A stretch of DNA of 64,000 nt from NCBI GenBank assembly GCA_018105865.1, contig CM030848.1, positions 10,422,801 through 10,486,800 of the forward strand, in the 5' to 3' direction. Position 1 is the stretch's first letter; every line of letters begins with the position of its first letter. Source of the DNA: Metaphire vulgaris (Eukaryota > Annelida > Clitellata > Crassiclitellata > Megascolecidae). Positions 1 to 12,317 of this stretch are shown here, piece after piece. The notes below the pieces were generated by a model. That model was not told the DNA's origin, did not search any database, and saw nothing but the letters and a program-made list of their open reading frames with translations. The position numbers and the translations under genes were made by a program.

Positions 1-1304
1 GCTGATTGGTGATGATGTTGATGAAAAAGTGACTTTGACACTGTTTGACAAGATCTACGACTGTTTTGTGGAAGAAGTTGATGCAATAGATAATGGAGTC
101 AACATTGCTGATGGAGATTTGCGGTATGGGAAATTTGGACAAAATTATTCTAAAAACTTGTCACTCCACATTTAAATTATGGATGCTATATCTAGGTTAT
201 TGCTTGTGTTATGCAGAAGCATGGCTGTTCTTATTTCATGTGAATTGTTTGGAAATATAGATTTTGCTTTATTCAATCAATCAATCAATCATCATTCCTA
301 TCTGTATATCCTTATGGACTTTATATTTTAATGTTTCATTTTGTTTAGAAATGCCTTATTTATAATTTTCTTTTGACATTAGATGTTTAGTTGTAATATA
401 TTGTGATATTAATGGATTTTTCAGTTATAAAATTAATACTCATATCAGCTCAAGAGTCGGCCATTTAAATCCAGCCTGGAATGATCCGGAAGAATGTGAT
501 GATGAAAAGCTAGACGTAAGTAATTCAGAATTGTAGAATTAGGAAAATTGGAAAAACAGTTCAGATTTAAGACGTTTGTGAAATTGTAGCAATAACTGAA
601 ATTTGTTTTACTGGGACATATTCTTATTAAAAATTTCATATTTATCTAATGAGCTTTTAACAGAACAATGGAAACCATTTATCCTCAAATTACTGTTGCA
701 TGCTGCATTGCAGTATCTTAAACAGATTTTTATAGATCGAGATTGCAATCAAACTCAATTTAGGTGCTTTTTATTGAGGACAAATTATTTCTATCTGCAG
801 CACAGGGTGAAGAAGAAGTATTATTTTTACAGTTTTCAAATTTCCTTATAAAACATCGCAGATGAAATTTGTAGGATGGCACATTTTCTTTTTTCTATGC
901 TTATGACACATATGTGATACATTTTTGCAGTCTGAACGTGATGTTTTAATATGCTGTACGGGTCTATGCAGTTGCAACTCATTTCATTCAATTTTGTTTT
1001 TGGTTTAAGAATACAGTACTACTTTGTGGTATTCTAAAGCAGAGTGCGTTAGTCGTCTGCTTTGTTCGCTTGTTAATTTTTTGAATAATTTTGTTGTCTC
1101 AGAAACAGTTTGAGAAAGCTGTGTCTTTGGTTGGCGAGGAATTTATGGACAGAGTAAAATTTTATTGGAAAGTTTGGTGGCCAGCAAGAAGTATTGTAGA
1201 GGATGCATTGAAGAATAGGTTTCAGGTCAGTCAGCTACATTTTGCTGCTCACTGATTTTGCTTGTCTTACCCATTCATTTAGCTTATCTTACCTTTAGTG
1301 TGTA

Positions 1305-1340
<36 letters not shown>

Positions 1341-1367
1341 GAGAGAGAGGGGGAGAGAGATAGAGAG

Positions 1368-1428
<61 letters not shown>

Positions 1429-2989
1429 TTTATTTTATTTCTTTATAACTTTTGACTTGTAATTTTATTTTTGATGAAACTGCTTTTTCTTTTCTGTTGA
1501 ATCGTGGCAAAATAGCAAGTCATTTGGATGACTCTTTCAGTTTTTTAATTTCTTATTTAGGTTGATAAAAGTGGTGAAATCATAGACCTTAGTCCAAGTT
1601 CATGTCCTTGGAAAGATCATTTGCTTGATTTGGAAGCAGAGCAGAATATTGATCCATTGATTAAGTTTGTTGTCTATGCCGATTCAAGCGGAACATGGCG
1701 TGTTCAGTGTGTTCCAGTTTCTAAAACGTCATTTGGAAACAGGTAAGCTGTGTAAGGTTATGACAAAGGCACTTATTGCTTGACTATACAGGTGTATATA
1801 ACTATATATATGCATGACTTTTGTAACTATTCCACACAACTCGTAGTATTACTTCTAGTGCTTCTTTATGGAGCTGAAGCATGGACGTTGACATCTTCGT
1901 TGAACCAGAGACTATGCTTTTTCACCAATGGTGTTTTTGACGACTGCTTTGTGCACCTTACACCTTGCACATGACCAATGCAGAAGTCTTCCAGCGCATG
2001 GGTGTGGGTCCAATCTCAGTTAAAATTCGTGCCAGATTGTGCTTATTTGGACATGAGGTTGGGTCTAAACCAGACTAGAACCCTGCCAGAGCCCTATGTG
2101 CTACAACCTTGGGCCCACCTAAACACTGAAAGCATCCGGTTGGAGGACCACGTATCACCTGGTCAAGGACAATAGAGGCTAACTTAGGGGCCATCCATAT
2201 AGTATGTACGCAAAAAAGTCATATTTTTATCCCCCCCTCGTTGCACACCATACATTTTGGTTACCTCCCCCATGCGTATGTGCAAATTAGCATAGTCAAA
2301 AAGCATTTGTTTACTATTAAATTAAAGATTTGTAATATATAAATAACCATGGGAACAATAGTTGGGACCCTTTGTTTGACCATGAGAAAGTAATTGTGTT
2401 CAAATCAACTGTTTGTGTGAATATACCAGCCTTCTATCTATTTATAAATTTGAATGTGCGTACGTAGAAATTCAGTCGTGACCTCCCCTCCCCCGTATGC
2501 TTTCGTACGCAAAATCGCCTAAATTTCAACCCCCCCTCAGTGCGTACGTACTAGATGGGCAGCCCCTTAGCTCCCCAACCTAGCAATAGTGATACATTGA
2601 TGTTTATTCTAGGTTCATAGATGTCGTGTTGAATAAATACTTCTGTTAGGGTCCATCCATACAGTAAGTACACACTGAGGGGGAGGGGATTGGATTTGGG
2701 AGATTTTGCGTATGCATGTGCACCGTGTGCAACGGGTAGGAAGGTTGAAAATATGCCTTTTTGTGTATGCACTAAATGGACAAGCCCTTTGTGTAATGAA
2801 TGATGTGCTGTTGATACTTTTAGGTTATCTCTTTTGGAATCATGGCGTGGACTGCGTGACAGTGAGCTCTGCCAAGTTAGTGGGATCGAGGGATGCACTT
2901 TTGTTCATTCAGCTGGATTTATTGGAGGAAATAAAACGAAAGAAGGAGCACTGGAAATGGCTAGAAGAACGCTATCTTCTGATAAATAA
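1..2989 (+). CDS. MYG1: MYG1-like 3'-5' RNA exonuclease, C-terminal exons (5' part outside window)
   Basis: Five exons: <1-123, 425-515, 1103-1225, 1561-1742 and 2824-2989 (stop TAA at 2987-2989). All junctions are GT-AG and all phases agree. They encode about 227 residues, the C-terminal part of a family usually 340-380 residues long. Conserved MYG1 landmarks are VEEVDAIDNG, SRVGHLNPAWND, CPWKDHLLDLE, WRVQCVPVSK, SWRGLRDSEL and a final GCTFVHSAGFIGG block. Family knowledge: MYG1 is a DHH-like RNA exonuclease found in nucleus and mitochondria that processes ribosomal and mitochondrial transcripts. The DHH catalytic N-terminus lies upstream of this window, so catalytic residues cannot be checked here. 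A possible AATAAA signal overlaps the stop (2985-2990). The last intron (1743-2823) is swollen by a LINE remnant and two miniature elements. The next gene starts 0.95 kb downstream on the same strand. Confidence 0.95.
1830..2185 (+). mobile_element. LINE 3'-end remnant
   Basis: One frame reads VLLYGAEAWTLTSSLNQRL, a typical end of a non-LTR reverse transcriptase (LLYG-E-WTL). A second frame further on reads GPPKH..KHPVGGPRITWSRTIEA, like the tail that follows it in many animal LINEs. Frames are broken, so this is a decayed fragment inside the last MYG1 intron. Confidence 0.6.
2187..2566. mobile_element. MITE with GGGGCCATCC ends (long copy)
   Basis: The left end GGGGCCATCCATATAGTA is mirrored by the right end, whose reverse complement reads GGGGCTGCCCATCTAGTA. 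A run of C with GTACGC follows inside each arm. TTA flanks both sides (2184-2186 and 2567-2569). No ORF is present. A shorter relative lies at 2649-2787. Confidence 0.7.
2649..2787. mobile_element. MITE with GGGTCCATCC ends (short copy)
   Basis: The left arm GGGTCCATCCATACAGTA pairs with a right arm whose reverse complement reads AGGGCTTGTCCATTTAGTG. It shares ends with the 380-bp copy just upstream and ends about 36 bp before the last MYG1 exon. Confidence 0.6.
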
Positions 2990-3442
2990 AATTTGAACTG
3001 AAGTTCATGACATTGTTTGGGCTAGTACAATCGTAAAAGATGTCTAGTTCTTGCCTACTTTATACAATGTAGTGACTTTCTGAATTTTTTAATGTTCACA
3101 AAATGGTACAAAATGAGTTCTGTCAAATGCTCATAGCCATAGGTGGTCTGGAATCTAGATGATGCTGTCTAACATTAGATTTAGTAAACAAAGGCATAGA
3201 ACCCAAGCTATAAAGACTAAAGCATCCTATAAGCTACAAAGACCTAAGCATCCAATAAAGTTGGCTTTTGATTGGTATTGATTAAACTCAATGGATTCTT
3301 GTTGGAATTCATCTGATGACTTGTTCTTCAATTGTTATTAATTTAAACTAAAACTGATTAGAATTAAAAGCAGGCGATTAGCTTTAATCTTGTTATCACA
3401 ATTTAAGTACATACAGTATGACAACCTTTACAATGCAGCAGC

Positions 3443-3657
3443 CAGGGTTATTTCTAGGACTGAATTTGGGGGGTGTCGGAATCGAAGAAGGCTGAGAAGC
3501 AAAAAAGGTCATCTGAGAATAAAAGTTGGGGGTGTCCTGAGCTAATTAGTATGCATTTTATATGCATGCCATTGTTGCATTACCAATTTTTTGAGGGGTG
3601 AAGGGTGTAGACCTCAAATTGGGGAGAGGGGTTAGGAGGAGTGTAAAAATATCTCTG
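3443..3657. mobile_element. hAT-like MITE, CAGGGTTATTT family
   Basis: Begins CAGGGTTATTTCT and ends with the complement of CAGAGATATTT. AATGCAGC follows the right end, and the same 8-mer is found three bases before the left end. A closely related copy with a perfect duplication lies at 63422-63678. It carries an AGAAGCAAAAAAGGTC core at about 3494-3510. Confidence 0.65.
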
Positions 3658-3932
3658 AATGCAGCTAGAATGTGTTAAGGCATATGGATGGGCACAGTAG
3701 ATATTTTGCATCGCAAAATTACTTCTGCCTGATATGACGGTGGTTTGAAAATTTGTGAACATATTGTCTTGTGCAGTTGTTGAATGGATAGTTGAATCTT
3801 GTATAGACAATGACCAATTAGAATCTGCCATAGGGAGTTGGATATCTTGGAGAATATGAAAAATTGTCAATCCAAATCATAGAATAAAATATAGGTATCA
3901 GATTCTGCTAAATAAATTTTAAGAAATTCAAG

Positions 3933-4140
3933 ATGGCGACGAAGGAGACGAAGTGCGATGATGAGGGTCCGTTGTCGTTAAATGCTGTTCGCTTGAACAA
4001 CGTTAACAACAAGAAGAGCGCTGCGAAGGGCGAAGATTTCAACGACGAATACGGATTCACGACCGAAGAACTTTACAAATTAGCACAGAAATTCTATAAA
4101 GGTTTGACGGCGTCGTTAGCCGTTACTAGGCGTTTAGCTT

Positions 4141-4206
<66 letters not shown>

Positions 4207-7200
4207 TAATCATAATAATCATAATAATCATAATAATAATAAAGAAGTAAAACGTATAGACAAAATCAAATTTCAATAGCGATGCCAGAAATTTTTGCAC
4301 AGTATCGATGCCAGAAAGTTTGGCACAGTGCACCAGCTTATTCATCAACTTATTCGCCTAAACACTGCCCAACTACACCCCTGATCGAGAAGTGGCTACT
4401 GACATCCCAGCCATGGAAGTCAATCTTCCACTCCACTGTGACAGGAAAATGCATTCACCGCGCCGAGCATAATTACAAAAATGAAACGTAATGTTCGATG
4501 GTAACTGGGGAGAGATTATCTTAACCTTTGAAAAATTTATCTGTGTTGCTGATTAAGCCATTTATACATCGTCATGGCCAGACAATAAATTTGACAGATC
4601 ATTATTTGGTGAAAGGGCAGTAGTTTTTGGTGAAGGGCAATAGTTTACCTAGCAGAGCTGTGCGAAGTAGATCCGTCACAAGCCTTGGACCAGTCCTGAC
4701 AGGCTGACAGCACAAGAACAATGTGAGATTAACCATCAATCTTGCTTCAAATTCTGCCTATCTCGTCAGCTGAATATTGCTGGAGTTTCTCGTGCATGAA
4801 TATAAATGATACACCAGTTAGAAGTCAGCTCGGTGTTCATACACTTTCATCTCTTGTTTGCATCATGAAGGTTAATGGGCCACCACTAACACTGTTCAAT
4901 CCTGCCAGTTATGTTGAAAAATGGTATGTGATGGGCAACATGCTGCCTTGGATGCACCAACTGACAAAAAAACTGACAAGACATCTCTGTCAATTCCTGC
5001 CACATGTGGCAACAGTTGCACTGCAGATTTTCAATTGTTGCAACTTACAGTTGTGCTATTGCATTTATGGTTTAAATATTAGCGTGTCGCACTTTATAAA
5101 AAAATAATATTGAAAATTAGAGCAAAGTAATGTGCAATAAACTATGCATTTTCCAAGTTCCTCCCACTGCTCGTCATGTTCCCTCTGCTGTTCCAGATCG
5201 CTGATAATAATAATAATAATAATAATTTTAAAAAGTTAGTTACAACAACAATGACAGCAATAATGCATTTTGATAGAACCATTTCTTATAGTCAAGCGGT
5301 ATTAAGTGATGGTACTCGGGATTGCTGGTTTTCTTATTCACTAATGTAGCAAATTTTGTTTTGTTAATTTGCTAACAGACAAAGAAGGAACTAAGGCTCT
5401 TCAGATATCATACAGTGATCGATTGAAGCTAGTAGCTCTGACAAAGCAGATCAGTTATGGGAAATTCCGAGCAGATATTGCGCCAGATGTTGGCATTCTG
5501 GATGTGATTGGCAACGACAGAAGGTAAATCAGATTACTGTGATGTATACTAGAATTTGGGTAAGGTGTTTTTAGATGTATACTAGAATTTGGGTAAGGTG
5601 TGTTTGTGTGTGTTCGTGTGTTTGTGTGTGAAACTATGGAAGCTATGAAAGTACTAGATAGGTTAATGTATCTGCTCTTTACAGCAGGCTGAAAGAATGC
5701 AGAAGGTTGGAGTATTTTGTTACTGATGTGAAATTGATGTCTGGATGTACATGAAAACACTGCTGAGGAGATTGATTTCACAGGAATGACTTTATACTGG
5801 CATTAAGTGTCCTATAATTGCACTAAAGAACAGTGTGCAGTTTAATTTAACCAAGTCTTATCTTATTAATTTTCTGATAAAGAGAATTGTGTCCTTGTTT
5901 TTCAAGTGTTTTTGGAAAGATAATTTATGGGAACATTCGACCTACTTTTTATATATGTGGGTTATTTCAATACTTTATTGTTAAGTCATCTATTTGGCAA
6001 GGTCTTTCAACTTCTATCTCCTGACATGTGCATTGTATTGTTATTTAATGTTGTTATATTAATAGCCCTTCTTTCACATTGGTCTATTTAATGAGCTCTT
6101 TATTATAGAATAGAAAGTAAGAACTTTTTGCACCAATTTTTGGTAAATATTAAGTATGTTCATCTGACAGCATGATCTTGGCTTTTGTTTAACCCCTTAA
6201 CTGGGGAATAAATCTGTAACTCAATGTAAACTGGATGGCTCTGAGCCGTCATGCCCGGTTAAGGGGTTAACTCTGGTGTTGCATCCTGTTTGCTGTGCTT
6301 TATTGAAATGAATATGGAATGTTGATATTTTTGTTGATCATTATTTTGTGCTTATTTTTTGTTGATAATATTGTGTGCTTATAGACAGGTGTGGCAGTCA
6401 TTGGGAGATATGTCACAGCATCAGGCAATGAACGAGTTTCTGAGGAATCTGATTGATCTGTTCCCGCAGTTCACTCCATTTGTAAAAACTCACAAAGCAG
6501 AACGTGATCAGTTAGAAAAATTAAGGTGATATTGTTCTACCAGAAGTTATAACACAGTCTTTGCTATGTTTTCGAATTCTCGGTTTTGGCAGAATTACAA
6601 AAAGTTTATATGCGTATTTTAATAAAATTGTTCTTGATGTGCTGATGGAAATTTTATATGATGGGTCTTTTTATTGATTTCTTGCATATTGTTGTCCTAT
6701 GTTGAAGGTGGAGAATTGATGTTCTTCATTCACTTTTCTTGTCTTGATTATGCCAGGTGTCTTTATTAATAAATTAGTGGTTTTGGCATCCTTCTACTGC
6801 AAGGATTATCTATCTTTATGGCAGCCAGTCATAGCTAAAAGTCTTGTCCATTAACAAAGTTCTTGCTCCTCTGTTTCATTGTGCCTGGAAGTTTTACTGA
6901 TTTTAGACAAAAATTTAAAATGTAAACCTATTTCAGACAAGAGGAAGAGGAAGAGAAGAAGGAACAAGAGAGGCAGAAGATTCTATACAATGAAATGAAG
7001 AAGGAAGAAGAAAAAATGCGTTCCTTGAAAATGGAGTAAGCTTTGTTGCAGAATAATTTTTCCATTAATGTGTAGCTTTGCATATTATTTGAAGTTTTCA
7101 TAGTTTTGAGGTTTTGACAATTTGTATACTATATCGCTGCAAACGCCCAGAACCACAGTCCCATGAGAATGGAGAATATTTATATTTTTAGATATTTTGT

Positions 7201-10200
7201 TGTTGCAACAATTGCTTGTAAATCCGATGAGAAAGAACACATTATATCAGATCATGTTATTAGTGATATTAATGGTTTTGGACATATATTTTCATTTACA
7301 TTTCTAATGAGTTTTGAAATCTGTTGTTAGAAACAGTTGGAAGCCATAATTACATAATGGTCTTGTTGACTATGCTGCTTTGCCAGTTGAGTTGAGTTAT
7401 TGGTATTCAGATAGTTTGATAATTGTATTTTTAAGGCAGCAGATCAAAGATGCACTTAACCAACAGACAGCTATTCAGTTTAAGCAGTACGCCAAGCAGC
7501 AGGCGCCCGACAGTGTTGACCAGGTGACTTCAGCATCAGCATTATTATTCTTCAGTAGAATTTTTTGTGTTAGTATTTTTAATATGGTTTCTGTACTACT
7601 CGGGCATTTCGTATCTGCTCACTGGAGGTGCATATAGTGTATAGTTTTAAGCAGGGTTTTTTTTCTAGGAAAAAGGTTTGGGAACTTATCCGTTTTTATT
7701 CTTCAACAAAAACGGGTGTGGGAACGCCGTACCTGTACGTTCCCAAATGCATTATTACATATCCATAATTATACATAGTCTGGCAAAAAGGTGTGGGAAT
7801 GCCATTCCCGTGCATTCCCACTGAAAAAAGCCCTTGTTTTAAGGCATATTTTAAAACCTGAATCATCTGATTGGTAAGGAGTTACAGATAGAGAATAATT
7901 AATATTTTTGGAAATTTATTCTATGTATAATTTATAAGCTATTGCAATGATGATGGAGACGACAATGTTTGTAACAATTTAATATGAATAAGAATAATAA
8001 TACGATTTATATTGCTCTGTGTGCAGTGCCAGAAGAGGGTGCTGCATAGATTAAATAGATTATATTACGTGATTTTATAACAACAGAGTCTGTCTTTCAT
8101 AGTTTGCTCACTTGTAGCAAACATCTGTCCCTGTCATCATTATTTGTCTTCTTTGGCCATTGGTATTAAAATGGGTCAGAAATACCTGTCCAGCTGCAGC
8201 TTCATTCTGCTTTGAGTAGGAGTGCTGTGAGAGATGCATGAACTGGCCAGTTGCTGGGCCAACTGCCTGGCCAGTTGAGCAGCAGGCCGCTCCAATCTGC
8301 TGTCCAATGAATGAGGCAGAACACACAGGAATTTTCAATGTGTTATTAGCTGATCGAAGTGGCCATCTGCTACGTGAAAGAGTGTGCCATTTGAGCGAAT
8401 ATATATATTATTTAACACAATTTTATACAGCAGATTGTTTGTGCACAGAACTGTTTCATTAACGCTTTTCCTGTTTGCCCAGAGAATACTCATCCATTTT
8501 ACACTACATTACAAATAAATGAACGGGTAAAGGGTTAAATTTTTTAGGGTAGTTCAGTCTTGTAAAAGATGAAGAGGAAAACTTACAATTTTGAATCGTT
8601 TATAATGCAGATTCAAATGGTAATCTGGGAAGGGTCTGAAATTTGATACTTTTTAAAAATGTATTTCATGGGCATGGGATGGTTGAAGTTGTCTGATAAG
8701 AAAGGACAGATTGGAAAATCAAGTCATAACAGGAAAAATAGAGGAGAAAAGAGAAAGACAAAAATAAAGTATACAGACAGCCTAAGAGAAGCGACAAGAA
8801 CTGAAGACAACATCGAACTGATAATGAAAGCCAGAAACACAGAAGAGTCGAAATCCATGGTCGCCGACGTAGCAATACATGGCACTTGAAGAAGAATAGG
8901 ATGTCTTTATGGAGGTTGTCTGTAGTTGTGTTCATTTTTGCTGAAATTGTTTGTTTTTAGCAAGAGTCGTTAGTTATGCAACTACAGGAACAGCATTTCC
9001 AGCAGTACATGCAGCAGGTACACGACCAGATGATTCTCCATCAGCGCCAACAGTACGTCCAGATGCAGGCGTTGGCTTCCAACGGCGGCCAGACGGAGGC
9101 CGACGTGTCTGCAATAATGCCAATGATGACATCATCACTGGATTCTGACCAACAGCAGTTGATTCAATACATGACGGAAACCGACGGCGGGGGAGACGAC
9201 AAAGATCGCGAAACCGACGATTCGTGCGCGAATGACCACGAGTTTGAGTGTCAGAGTTCTTTAGCGAGTGATACCAGAGAAAAGCTCATTGTAACGGAAA
9301 ATGCGACAGATGATGCAGATGGTTACAGAAATATTGATGAAGATGACGAAGAAGATGACGATCATTGTAAGTGATTCGGAAGTTATTGATCTTTTAATTG
9401 AGCTTATTAATTTTTCACCGTCTTTCTCTATATCAGCACAAGGATCTTCAATCCAAGTATAGTTTGAGTAAGATGTTTGGTTAGCATTGCTTTAAATTCT
9501 TAACCGCATTAATGGCCATGACTCGTATGTGAATCTATTTTACATTATGTTACAGATAAATGGCTGTTAAAGGGATTAATGAATTTAAATTACTAGTTAT
9601 CTATGTAACCAACTTCAAAGACTGTTTTTGGTTTAATGATTTACACGGAGCACTGGTAGTTCTGAAATAATCTCATGTCATGTTAGCATTCTTCGGTTGT
9701 TTCAAGACACTGATTTCTTCTATATGATATCTTTCCATTGTTCTCGGTCTCTGACTATTTCCTCAAGAGCCACTCCGTTTTCCTTCTGTCTCCCTGTGAT
9801 TAGATTAGATAATTAGCATTGAAATTTTATGCAATTTTAATGATTGCTTACAAGGAACATATACATACAAGAGGACAGAATTATGATTTGAAAGTTCAAT
9901 TGCTTGAAATATTTTAAGTTATTTATTGATGCTTTTGATTAATGAAGGTATTATTTATTTATTTATTGACAATTTATATAGCGCAGTAGACAAGGCTAAG
10001 GCCTACAACAAGAGCGCTTAGCACAGTTCTTATCAATATTATGGTATGGTATTAAGGTATGCAGTTTGGTATCTGTTCTATCACTGGCAGCTGCTCCATT
10101 GTGTGAAATGCCGCCTCTTATTCCGGCTACCATCTGGACTCGTAAGAACATAAATGAGTTCAAGGAGGCAGTGCGTAAGAATCCTGAAAATGTTATAAGA

Positions 10201-11556
10201 GTTGGATCGTTGTCAACGGCAACGGTGAGTCATGCAACACTTTTAGATAATGTGGTTTTCAAAGAGAAACGGCATATTTAGGATTATTTGAAGAAACTTC
10301 TGTTAATCGTCAGTAATAAAGACTATTGGTGACAATTTTTGCTGATATTTTGGATTATAATGCTATCATGTTGATTATATGAAATATAATTAATCCTACA
10401 CTGTAGATAGTAGATTTATGAGTTTTTGCGGTTGATGTTGTTGTCACATCATACACACAGAGGTTCCAACATTTGGGGGAATGGGAGGACGTCTCTCGTG
10501 TCGGAAAATTAAGCATTTAAACGAGTATGCCAAGATTTACTACTGGTATTACGACTTTTACAACTGGTATTACGACTTGTAATTGTGCTTTCCTCTTGCT
10601 GGCATTTTTGAATGCTGTTAAATAGAAATGGATAATATTGCTGTCTCTTTCTTAATTGCATTGTGAATGGATTTGCGCAGGCTGAAGTGAAAGTCTTGTA
10701 GGAATTCTTTTGAAGGTGGATAGTTTAGTTTTGGTCGCATTATTTATGAAGCTCGGTTCTGCTGACATTTGAAAGGTTCGTGTTCCAACTCATGAAAATG
10801 GAACAAGCATATTCTTTGAGTTTGCCACCGACAGCTATGACTTGGGCTTCGGGATGTACTTTGAGTGGACGCTGTCGCCACCAAATCAAGTTACAGTGCA
10901 GATCAGTGAATCAAGTGATGAAGAAGATTTGGAGGAAGAAGAAGGTGAAGGTAGTGATTTATTTGTGTTTTCTTCTTTACTTTTATATCCTATTTTTAAA
11001 AATATTTATTCCTATTTTGCTTTTTTCTTATTGTATTAGCTGTTTATAGCTTTGGGTCAATACTCAATATTCGGAATATGAATTCCAGACCCTCAGCATG
11101 CGTTTAGTGCAACCTTTATTTAACGGTGATACATAAATCAGGGTTTCACTGTATTTACTGGTTTAATAATACAGCTGAAGCAGAGCAGAAATTTAAGTTC
11201 TTACGTTCAGATACTTGGATCAGGTATGATATTTGCACATAGAAAAATATGAGAGCCGATGATGACTGAGAACGATGTCTACATTTGAGCAGAGTCTGCT
11301 TACGAAAGCATTTGATTCTGTTTGTAACACTGAAGGTACTGGCAAAAGTGATGTGGAGAAGGGAAGTAATCTGAAAAAGGAGAACGGGCCGCCAACAGAC
11401 GAGATAATTCAGATTTACCGACGCGATTGTCACGAAGAGGTTTACTGCGGTAGCCATGTTTATCCTGGACGAGGTGTCTACCTGTTGAAGTTTGACAATT
11501 CCTATTCGCTTTGGAGATCAAAAACTGTCTACTATCGTATCTTCTACTCAAGATAA
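3933..11556 (+). CDS. ACBD3: Golgi resident protein GCP60 / acyl-CoA-binding domain protein 3
   Basis: Nine exons: 3933-4101, 5379-5523, 6385-6525, 6937-7035, 7436-7523, 8961-9366, 10091-10224, 10776-10944 (or 10950) and 11336-11556. Phases agree throughout, giving about 523 residues, close to the vertebrate protein. Residues about 35-150 form the acyl-CoA-binding domain ([45 protein letters not shown]). Then come a Glu/Lys-rich charged helix, a Gln-rich stretch ([13 protein letters not shown]) and an acidic linker. A C-terminal GOLD domain contains [26 protein letters not shown] and [10 protein letters not shown] and ends [17 protein letters not shown]. Family knowledge: ACBD3 is a Golgi adaptor that binds giantin through the GOLD domain and recruits PI4KB. 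The start is the ATG in AAGATGGCG. Introns carry three piggyBac-like and one hAT-like MITE. Confidence 0.95.
4143..4202. repeat. (AAT)n microsatellite
   Basis: A pure run of AAT with degenerate ATAATC units after it, in ACBD3 intron 1, beginning about 40 bp after the exon 1 splice donor. Read without splicing it would give a poly-Asn tail, which is not real protein. Confidence 0.95.
6193..6266. mobile_element. piggyBac-like MITE, copy 1
   Basis: A 74-bp element with inverted ends CCCCTTAACTGGG and CCCGGTTAAGGGG, directly flanked by TTAA on both sides (6189-6192, 6267-6270). A TTAA target with CCC/GGG ends is the piggyBac signature. It lies in ACBD3 intron 2, inverted relative to copies 2 and 3. 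Confidence 0.75.
7652..7835. mobile_element. hAT-like MITE with internal GTGTGGGAA repeats
   Basis: Starts CAGGGTTTTTTTTC and ends GAAAAAAGCCCTT, with GTTTTAAG exactly duplicated on both sides (7644-7651, 7836-7843). The body holds repeated GGTGTGGGAA and TTCCCA arms. Confidence 0.75.
8463..8534. mobile_element. piggyBac-like MITE, copy 2
   Basis: A 72-bp element between two TTAA sites (8459-8462, 8535-8538). The right end GTAAAGGG and inner TTTTACACTACATTACA match copy 3. Confidence 0.6.
9504..9575. mobile_element. piggyBac-like MITE, copy 3
   Basis: A 72-bp element between TTAA sites (9500-9503, 9576-9579). The inner TTTTACATTATGTTACAG is a close match to copy 2. It lies in ACBD3 intron 6. 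Confidence 0.6.
9955..10025. repeat. Dispersed TATATAGCGC-type repeat fragment
   Basis: ATTTATTTATTGACAATT is followed by TATATAGCGCAGTAGACAAGG and a GCGCTTA end, a shape common in dispersed invertebrate repeats. A related TCTATAGCGCCAC stretch occurs near 32275. Confidence 0.3.
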
Positions 11557-12265
11557 CAAGTCATTTTGAATTTGTCGTTCTGATTTATTGGAACCATTTG
11601 GTTATATAATATAATCTTTAACGACTAAAAAGTTAAAACCTCTGTGCTTGTCTTGCTGGATCAAAATTTTATATGTGAAGATATCTCTTGGTTTGAATGG
11701 CCCTGATCAGAAATGCTTGGTGAGCTGTATTAATTCAAAATGGTTTTTAATTTTTGTGTGCTAAACAGTTGATTAGTTAGCTGTTTCAGTATGTACATTG
11801 AATATGATGCTTTGACTTGTAATGTGAGAATATGTTGTATGATAATATTAGTGATGAATAGCTATTGACGTCTGAGACATCCAGTTGATCAGTTGCTGTA
11901 TATTATTAAAGACATACAGCTCATGTTTTGGTGTCATTGTCTCCATATTATCGCATTTTATGGAAAGCACGTTTACCTTGAATCTTGAATTTATAGCAAC
12001 TCCTTGTTGTTGATATACCTCTTAAATTGTTAGCTGTTGATATTTTGACTCGTCCCGAATATTATTTTGTCCGTTATTCCAGAGGTAATTTTGACCCATA
12101 TTATGAATTGTAAAGTTGACGATTATTTATAATTTAGAACCGAATTAATCTCGGCCAAGCAGATCTGGTTTTGGTTACTGCTTTGTTCTAGTCCAGTTTG
12201 TGTCACATCACATTTGTAGCATAATCATATTGAGAACTTTATTGACAGAATCAGGATAAGCTGTA

Positions 12266-12268
<3 letters not shown>

Positions 12269-12316
<48 letters not shown>
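12269..12316. repeat. (AT)n microsatellite
   Basis: An uninterrupted AT dinucleotide run in intergenic DNA downstream of ACBD3. Confidence 0.95.

Positions 12317-12317
<1 letters not shown>

Noticed and set aside
10842..11049. ACBD3 exon read-through ending in a hydrophobic tail
   Set aside because: The ORF simply runs into the intron after the donor; the true GOLD domain continues at 11336.
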